Below, one piece after another: positions 57,502-64,000 of a stretch of DNA of 64,000 nt. A model generated the notes under the pieces. That model saw nothing but the letters and a program-made list of their open reading frames with translations. It did not search any database and was not told the DNA's origin. Each line of letters begins with the position of its first letter. Position 1 is the first letter of the stretch. Source of the DNA: Octadecabacter sp. B2R22 (GTDB lineage Bacteria > Pseudomonadota > Alphaproteobacteria > Rhodobacterales > Rhodobacteraceae); the NCBI RefSeq assembly GCF_018861045.1, contig NZ_JAHKQJ010000007.1, positions 582,306 to 646,305 of the forward strand, written 5' to 3'. Position numbers and translations under genes: made by a program.

Positions 57502-58448
57502 CAGAACGACCTCCCCTTGAACAGACCTTGCGGACGAACGATCAGCATGATGACCATAATCGCAAAGGCCACGCCTGTTTTATAACCCGGTGACAACAGT
57601 GGTGCGTCGCCGATCCATGGATAGGCTGACAGTTCTTCCGCCAGTCCGATGACCAAGCCGCCAAAGACCGCCCCGTAGGGTTTGCCGATCCCGCCAAGGA
57701 TGGCCGCAGCAAACATAGGCAAGAGCATTCTAAAGCCCATCGTCGTTTCCAACGTCTGCGTATCCATTACCAAAAACACCCCTGCCGCCGTGGCGCAGAT
57801 GCCGCCAACGATCCATGTGGCGTTAATAACCTTGTCGACGTTGATGCCCGTGACATGGGCGAGATCAGGGCTGTCTGATACCGCGCGCATGGCTTTCCCG
57901 ATGCGTGTGCGGTTCAAGAGATAGCCAAGCGCGATCACGATGATGATCGTACCGGCAAAGATAAACAGGTGCTTGTTGGGCATGATGATCATTGCGCCAA
58001 GATCACCGGTGAAACTTTGCAGCCAAGCGTTTGGCTTTGCGATACCGGGTACAAAGGCGATCTGGTTTGGTCCCCAAATGACCTGCACCGCAGAGCGGAT
58101 GATCAACATCATACCAAAGGATGCCATAACAACCTTGATGGTGTCTTCTTTACGGAACGGTTTGTAGAAAAAGCGGTCTGTTCCAAGAAACAGCAAGATT
58201 ACCATGAACGCGGCAGGAACCATGGCCACCAGCGGGTGCAGCGTCAGCCCTGCCCCAGCCGCCACCGCCATCACGGTATACGTTAGATATGCGCCGCTCA
58301 TCATGATCTCGCCATGGGCGAAATTGGCAAACCGCAAAATGCCGAAAGTCAGCGTGATCCCGATCGCACCAAGCGCATAGATGCAGCCCAGAACCAATCC
58401 AGGAATCAGGTAAAAGTTGACGAATTCAAACAGATAAGCATCCCACAT
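57501..58448 (-). CDS. livH: ABC transporter permease LivH
   Basis: The protein has 315 residues. The LivH core is IGITLTFGILRFANFAHGE, followed by LGGIGKPYGAVFGGLVIG. It forms the membrane channel with LivM. The start at 58448 (MWDAYLFEFVNF) is chosen; the longer frame adds 28 residues and overlaps livF. It is 1 base after the livF stop. Confidence 0.94.
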   Translation of the reverse strand: MWDAYLFEFVNFYLIPGLVLGCIYALGAIGITLTFGILRFANFAHGEIMMSGAYLTYTVMAVAAGAGLTLHPLVAMVPAAFMVILLFLGTDRFFYKPFRKEDTIKVVMASFGMMLIIRSAVQVIWGPNQIAFVPGIAKPNAWLQSFTGDLGAMIIMPNKHLFIFAGTIIIVIALGYLLNRTRIGKAMRAVSDSPDLAHVTGINVDKVINATWIVGGICATAAGVFLVMDTQTLETTMGFRMLLPMFAAAILGGIGKPYGAVFGGLVIGLAEELSAYPWIGDAPLLSPGYKTGVAFAIMVIMLIVRPQGLFKGRSF

Positions 58449-58449
58449 A

Positions 58450-59166
58450 TCAGTGCCCCCCGCCCAAGAACATGCGCGCAATTTCAGGGTCGTTGGCCAG
58501 TCCCTCGCCAGTGCCAGTATGGCGGTTTGCACCGTCTACCAGAACATAACCACGGTCCGATACGCCAAGCGCCTGTTTCGCATTTTGTTCAACGATTAGA
58601 ATGGGTACGCCCGTATTTTTAATCTTTTGAATGGTGCTGAAAATCTCACCGCGATACTTGGGCGATAGCCCCGCCGTCGGTTCATCCAGCAACAGAATTT
58701 TCGCATCCACCATCAGCGCCTTGGCCATAGCGACCATCTGGCGCTGACCGCCCGACAGGCTGCCTGCAGCTTGATGTCGTTTTTCGGCGAGATCCGGAAA
58801 CAGCTCATACATTTCGGCGATACGCTCCGAGACCCCAGTCGGTCGTGTCCATGCACCCATTTCAAGGTTTTCCTGAACGCTGAGGTTTACAAATACGTTG
58901 TTGGTTTGCGGCACATAAGAAATGCCCTTTTCGATCACCTTTTGCGCCGGCGTGTCTGTGATGTCTTCACCGTTCAGAACCACGGAACCTTCGCGGATGT
59001 TCAACAGGCCCAGAACGGACTTCATCGCAGTGGATTTCCCTGCCCCGTTTGGCCCGATAATCGCGACGATCTCGTTGGGGTTCACGTAGAGCGACAGGTC
59101 ATGCAAAATCTCGGTCTGACCATAACCCGCCTTCAGATTATTGAGTGACAGCACAGGTTGCGTCAT
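58450..59166 (-). CDS. livF: ABC transporter ATP-binding protein LivF
   Basis: The protein has 238 residues. Walker A is GPNGAGKST, the signature LSGGQRQMVAMAKAL, and Walker B with switch LLLDEPTAGLSP. It hydrolyses ATP for the importer. ATG overlaps livG by 4 bases. Confidence 0.95.
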   Translation of the reverse strand: MTQPVLSLNNLKAGYGQTEILHDLSLYVNPNEIVAIIGPNGAGKSTAMKSVLGLLNIREGSVVLNGEDITDTPAQKVIEKGISYVPQTNNVFVNLSVQENLEMGAWTRPTGVSERIAEMYELFPDLAEKRHQAAGSLSGGQRQMVAMAKALMVDAKILLLDEPTAGLSPKYRGEIFSTIQKIKNTGVPILIVEQNAKQALGVSDRGYVLVDGANRHTGTGEGLANDPEIARMFLGGGH

Positions 59167-59939
59167 ACCACTTCCCCCCCGAAATAGGCGTCGATAACCC
59201 GTTCATCATTGCGGACTTCATCCATCGTGCCTTCCATCAGAACTTGGCCTTCGGCGAGCACGACAACCTTGCCACACAACCGCGCGATCATGTCCATATC
59301 GTGTTCGATAATGCAGAATGTGTAGCCGCGTTCTTCGTTCAATTGTTCAATCATTTCAGCGACTTTGCGCATCAAAGTTGGGTTCACGCCAGCGCCGGGT
59401 TCATCCAGCAAAACAACCTTGGAGTCGTTCATCATCGTGCGACCAATTTCGAGCAGCTTTTTCTGCCCACCAGACAGGTTGCCCGCCAGTTCGTGACCCA
59501 CATGGGTCAAGCCAAGAAATTCCAACGTGTCTCGGGCTAGATCAATCACCTCGGCCTCGCGGTTACGGACTTTGCCACCAGCGAACCACGTGGACCAAAT
59601 GCTTTCGCCCGTCTGCACGGGTGCGGCCACGGCAAGGTTCTCAAGTGCTGTCATGCGCGCATATTCATGGGACAGCTGAAACGTGCGCATCAGGCCTTTG
59701 TGATACAGCACATCCGTGCGCTGGCCTGTGATGTCTTCGCCTAGCAATGTGATCTTACCGCTTGTGGGTGGTAGCTCGCCCGCGATCATGTTGAATGTGG
59801 TGGTTTTGCCTGCGCCGTTGGGGCCGATCAGCCCGACGATTGCGCCGCGCTCAACCTCAAAATCAACGCCTCGAACAGCATGCAGCCCGCCAAAACTCTT
59901 GGCCAGCCCAGCAACGCTGAGGACAATATCGTTCGCCAT
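59163..59939 (-). CDS. livG: ABC transporter ATP-binding protein LivG
   Basis: The protein has 258 residues. Walker A is GPNGAGKTT, the signature LSGGQKKLLEIGRTM, and Walker B VVLLDEPGAGVNP. It is the first gene of the operon livG-F-H-M-K. ATG 59939 (MANDIVLSVAGLAKSF) is chosen; a start six codons upstream is possible. Confidence 0.95.
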   Translation of the reverse strand: MANDIVLSVAGLAKSFGGLHAVRGVDFEVERGAIVGLIGPNGAGKTTTFNMIAGELPPTSGKITLLGEDITGQRTDVLYHKGLMRTFQLSHEYARMTALENLAVAAPVQTGESIWSTWFAGGKVRNREAEVIDLARDTLEFLGLTHVGHELAGNLSGGQKKLLEIGRTMMNDSKVVLLDEPGAGVNPTLMRKVAEMIEQLNEERGYTFCIIEHDMDMIARLCGKVVVLAEGQVLMEGTMDEVRNDERVIDAYFGGEVV

Positions 59940-60069
59940 TCGTACCCTCTCCCACAAAGGATTTTGCCTGCCGCAGGTCTAGTGCCCGCGTATCAGTCTT
60001 AAATTGCTAACAATCTTAAGCCCGCTAATCCATCTCAAAATAGATTTTGCCGCTTGATCCCTACGTCAA

Positions 60070-60106
60070 AAGGAAAAACGGCGCCCCAAGCCTTGGGACG
60101 CCGTTC
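60070..60106 (-). terminator. Terminator of katG
   Basis: On the minus strand AACGGCGTCCCAAGG pairs with CTTGGGGCGCCGTT (stem about 60077-60090 with 60092-60105, one mismatch) and is followed by TTTCCTTTT. Confidence 0.85.
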
Positions 60107-60126
60107 ATTTGAACTGTATTTTGGGT

Positions 60127-62325
<2,199 letters not shown>

Positions 62326-62396
62326 CTAGTGTTGAATTTGGGGCAAGTTTAACAATCCCAATTGATTAGTTTAAGTTGTATTTTCTGATTGTGGCG

Positions 62397-62411
62397 ATAA
62401 GTAATACTTAT
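62397..62411. promoter_or_regulatory. Perfect palindrome ATAAGTA-A-TACTTAT at the oxyR start
   Basis: Seven-base arms with one central base, overlapping the A and T of the oxyR ATG. It contains the T-N11-A pattern of LysR-family operators and sits in the katG-oxyR space, so it may be the OxyR autoregulation site. Confidence 0.5.
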
Positions 62412-63306
62412 GAATAATCTGACCCTAAAACAGTTCCGTTACTTTGATGCGCTGGCCGTGCATGGTCACTTTGGACGGGCCGCAGATGTCTGCGGTATTT
62501 CGCAACCTGCATTGTCGATGCAGATCAAAGAGTTGGAAGATAGTCTTGGTTCTCAGTTGTTTGAACGCTCTGCGCGTCAAGTACGTTTGACGGCTTTTGG
62601 CGAAGACCTCGCACCGCGCGTGCGCGATATTTTGCGCTCAGTGGATGAGGTCGAAGACCTCGCGCGGCAATCCCAAAACACATTGACGGGCCGTTTGCGC
62701 ATCGGGGTGATTCCGACCATCGCCCCCTACTTGCTCCCGTCTTTTCTGGGGCACCTGACGCACGCCTATCCCACTGTAGATGTGCATGTGCGCGAAACCC
62801 AAACGCAAACCCTGATAGAAGAACTGACACATGGCCGTTTGGATGCGGCGATCGTCGCCTTACCGGTCTCTGAGCCGACGTTGGAAGAAGTCACAATCTT
62901 CGAAGAGGACTTCGTACTGGTACGACCTGTGGCCGATCGCGCTGCACCGGTCCCAGACGCAGCTGATCTTGCGAAGATGCGGCTGTTATTGTTGGAAGAA
63001 GGTCACTGTTTTCGAGATCAGGCCTTGGCGTTCTGTTCGCTTCGCTCGGCACTTCCGCGCGAAAGCATGGATGGATCATCCCTTTCGACCCTCGTGCAAT
63101 TGGTTGGCGCGGGCATCGGTGTTACCCTAATCCCGCGTATGGCAATTGGTGTGGAAACCCAATCCGCGAACGTCGCCGTTGCCAGCTTTAAGGGAACCCA
63201 ACCCAAACGGACCATCGGCATGGTTTGGCGCAAGTCCTCACCGTTGGCGGACCAATACCGCGAGATCGTTAGCATTCTGGAACAAGCCAGCGAAGCTATT
63301 TGTTAG
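62410..63306 (+). CDS. oxyR: Peroxide-sensing LysR-type regulator OxyR
   Basis: The protein has 298 residues. The N-terminal helix-turn-helix reads HFGRAADVCGISQPALSMQI. The regulatory domain has the two redox cysteines, Cys200 and Cys209, in GHCFRDQALAFC, the standard OxyR disulfide pair. It is oxidised by peroxide and then activates katG, which is divergently transcribed 96 bases away. No ribosome-binding site stands out before ATG 62410. Confidence 0.95.
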   Translation: MNNLTLKQFRYFDALAVHGHFGRAADVCGISQPALSMQIKELEDSLGSQLFERSARQVRLTAFGEDLAPRVRDILRSVDEVEDLARQSQNTLTGRLRIGVIPTIAPYLLPSFLGHLTHAYPTVDVHVRETQTQTLIEELTHGRLDAAIVALPVSEPTLEEVTIFEEDFVLVRPVADRAAPVPDAADLAKMRLLLLEEGHCFRDQALAFCSLRSALPRESMDGSSLSTLVQLVGAGIGVTLIPRMAIGVETQSANVAVASFKGTQPKRTIGMVWRKSSPLADQYREIVSILEQASEAIC

Positions 63307-63315
63307 CTTTCGTGA

Positions 63316-64000
63316 TTAGCCCGCTACAAACAACCCGTCCGCTTTGATCTGATCATAAGTTTCATCCAGCGACAGGCGTGCGCGTTCAATCAAGGTGTCG
63401 ATTTCTGCCTTTGAGATCACCAAAGGCGGAGAGATAATCATCCGATCCCCAACGTGGCGCATTACCAACCCATTTGCAAAACAACGGGTGCGACAGGCCA
63501 ATCCGACAGTGCCCGCATCTGCCGCAAACTTTGCGCGGCTTTCCTTGTGCGGCGTCAATGCGATTGATCCCATCATGCCGACAATATTTGCCTCACCGAC
63601 CATGGGGTGATCCGTCAAGGCCTCCCATTTTTCCTTGAGGTATGGGCCGGTCTCATTGGCGACGGTTTCAACGATCTTTTCTTCTTCCATGATCCGCAGG
63701 TTTTCCAACGCCACTGCACAGGACACAGGGTGGCCCGAATAGGTGTAACCATGGTTGAAATCGCCAGCCTCATTGATGGTATGGGCCACCTCGTCGCAGA
63801 CCATTGATCCGCCAATCGGTGCATAACCAGATGACAGACCTTTCGCGATGGTCATGATGTGCGGGCGGATACCGTAGTGTTCGCTGCCAAACCAATGGCC
63901 GGTGCGCCCGAACCCACAAATCACCTCATCAGCGATCAACAGGATGCCGTATTCGTCACAGATGCGCTGGATTTCAGGCCAATAGGTGCTGGGCGGAACG
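63316..64000 (-). CDS. Class III aminotransferase, start outside the window
   Basis: About 228 C-terminal residues are in view; the frame is open to the window's right edge and the gene's start is beyond it. The PLP lysine is in MTIAKGLSSGYAPIGG, and the Asp that holds the pyridine nitrogen in LLIADEVICGFGRTG. The ending resembles omega-amino-acid/pyruvate or putrescine-type aminotransferases of the acetylornithine aminotransferase family. The amino donor cannot be told. It is convergent with oxyR, 9 bases apart. Confidence 0.9.
   Translation of the reverse strand, partial: VPPSTYWPEIQRICDEYGILLIADEVICGFGRTGHWFGSEHYGIRPHIMTIAKGLSSGYAPIGGSMVCDEVAHTINEAGDFNHGYTYSGHPVSCAVALENLRIMEEEKIVETVANETGPYLKEKWEALTDHPMVGEANIVGMMGSIALTPHKESRAKFAADAGTVGLACRTRCFANGLVMRHVGDRMIISPPLVISKAEIDTLIERARLSLDETYDQIKADGLFVAG

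Overview
The window is ordinary chromosomal DNA from a marine Rhodobacterales (Roseobacter-clade) alphaproteobacterium. The basis is the sciP-ctrA cell-cycle pair, an alphaproteobacterial GTTC-N7-GTTC LexA box, the Mg-type HemB, the gene order mnmA-sciP-ctrA-ligA-recG, and protein sequences typical of that order. Coding density is high, with many 4-base ATGA stop/start overlaps. I saw no CRISPR array, IS element, prophage or rRNA operon.

Layout. 1-7.6 kb: the end of a staphylococcal-nuclease-like gene, MAPEG, mnmA, sciP, ctrA, ligA, recG. 7.6-11.1 kb: a LexA-controlled 40-residue membrane peptide, a NifU/IscU-like scaffold, hisI, gluQRS and trmFO. 11.2-20.1 kb: a YHYH protein, gyrA with a small overlapping partner, an arginine catabolic pair (arginase, ornithine cyclodeaminase) with a divergent Lrp-type regulator, dsbB with a DedA-like gene, a zinc metallopeptidase and tRNA-Leu(CAA). 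20.1-31.3 kb: a MobA-like transferase, a dimethylglycine-dehydrogenase-like enzyme, a SYLF lipoprotein, hemB, mfd and a Bcr/CflA exporter. 31.3-38.4 kb: a tightly overlapping minus-strand cluster (membrane hydrolase, K+ channel, DsbA-like, acyl-CoA-synthetase-like), an aquaporin-arsC pair, and a lone YejA-like binding protein. 38.4-50.5 kb: two tandem RTX proteins, bdhA-patatin, DUF502, the pseudouridine-degradation pair psuK-psuG, an acyltransferase, a Hint-domain protein, and a divergent DUF4198/HupE pair. 50.6-64 kb: a GGDEF enzyme, rpsB-tsf, a LuxR-type regulator, a complete Liv ABC operon, divergent katG/oxyR, and a cut-off class III aminotransferase.

Cooperating sets: CtrA with its inhibitor SciP; DNA repair (LigA, RecG, Mfd, LexA box); tRNA modification (MnmA, TrmFO, GluQRS); arginine to ornithine to proline; arsenate reduction plus an aquaglyceroporin-like channel; peroxide sensing (OxyR) with KatG.

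The less ordinary signals are small. One is the SOS-controlled micropeptide. Another is an orphan plus-strand promoter-hairpin-terminator unit at about 38.14-38.25 kb that looks like a small RNA gene. Others are a hairpin-dense non-coding stretch after tsf, a terminator hairpin directly in front of the GGDEF gene, and palindromes at the luxR and oxyR starts. I found no large undescribed gene system. Start sites marked as chosen rest on ribosome-binding sites, signal peptides or family length only.
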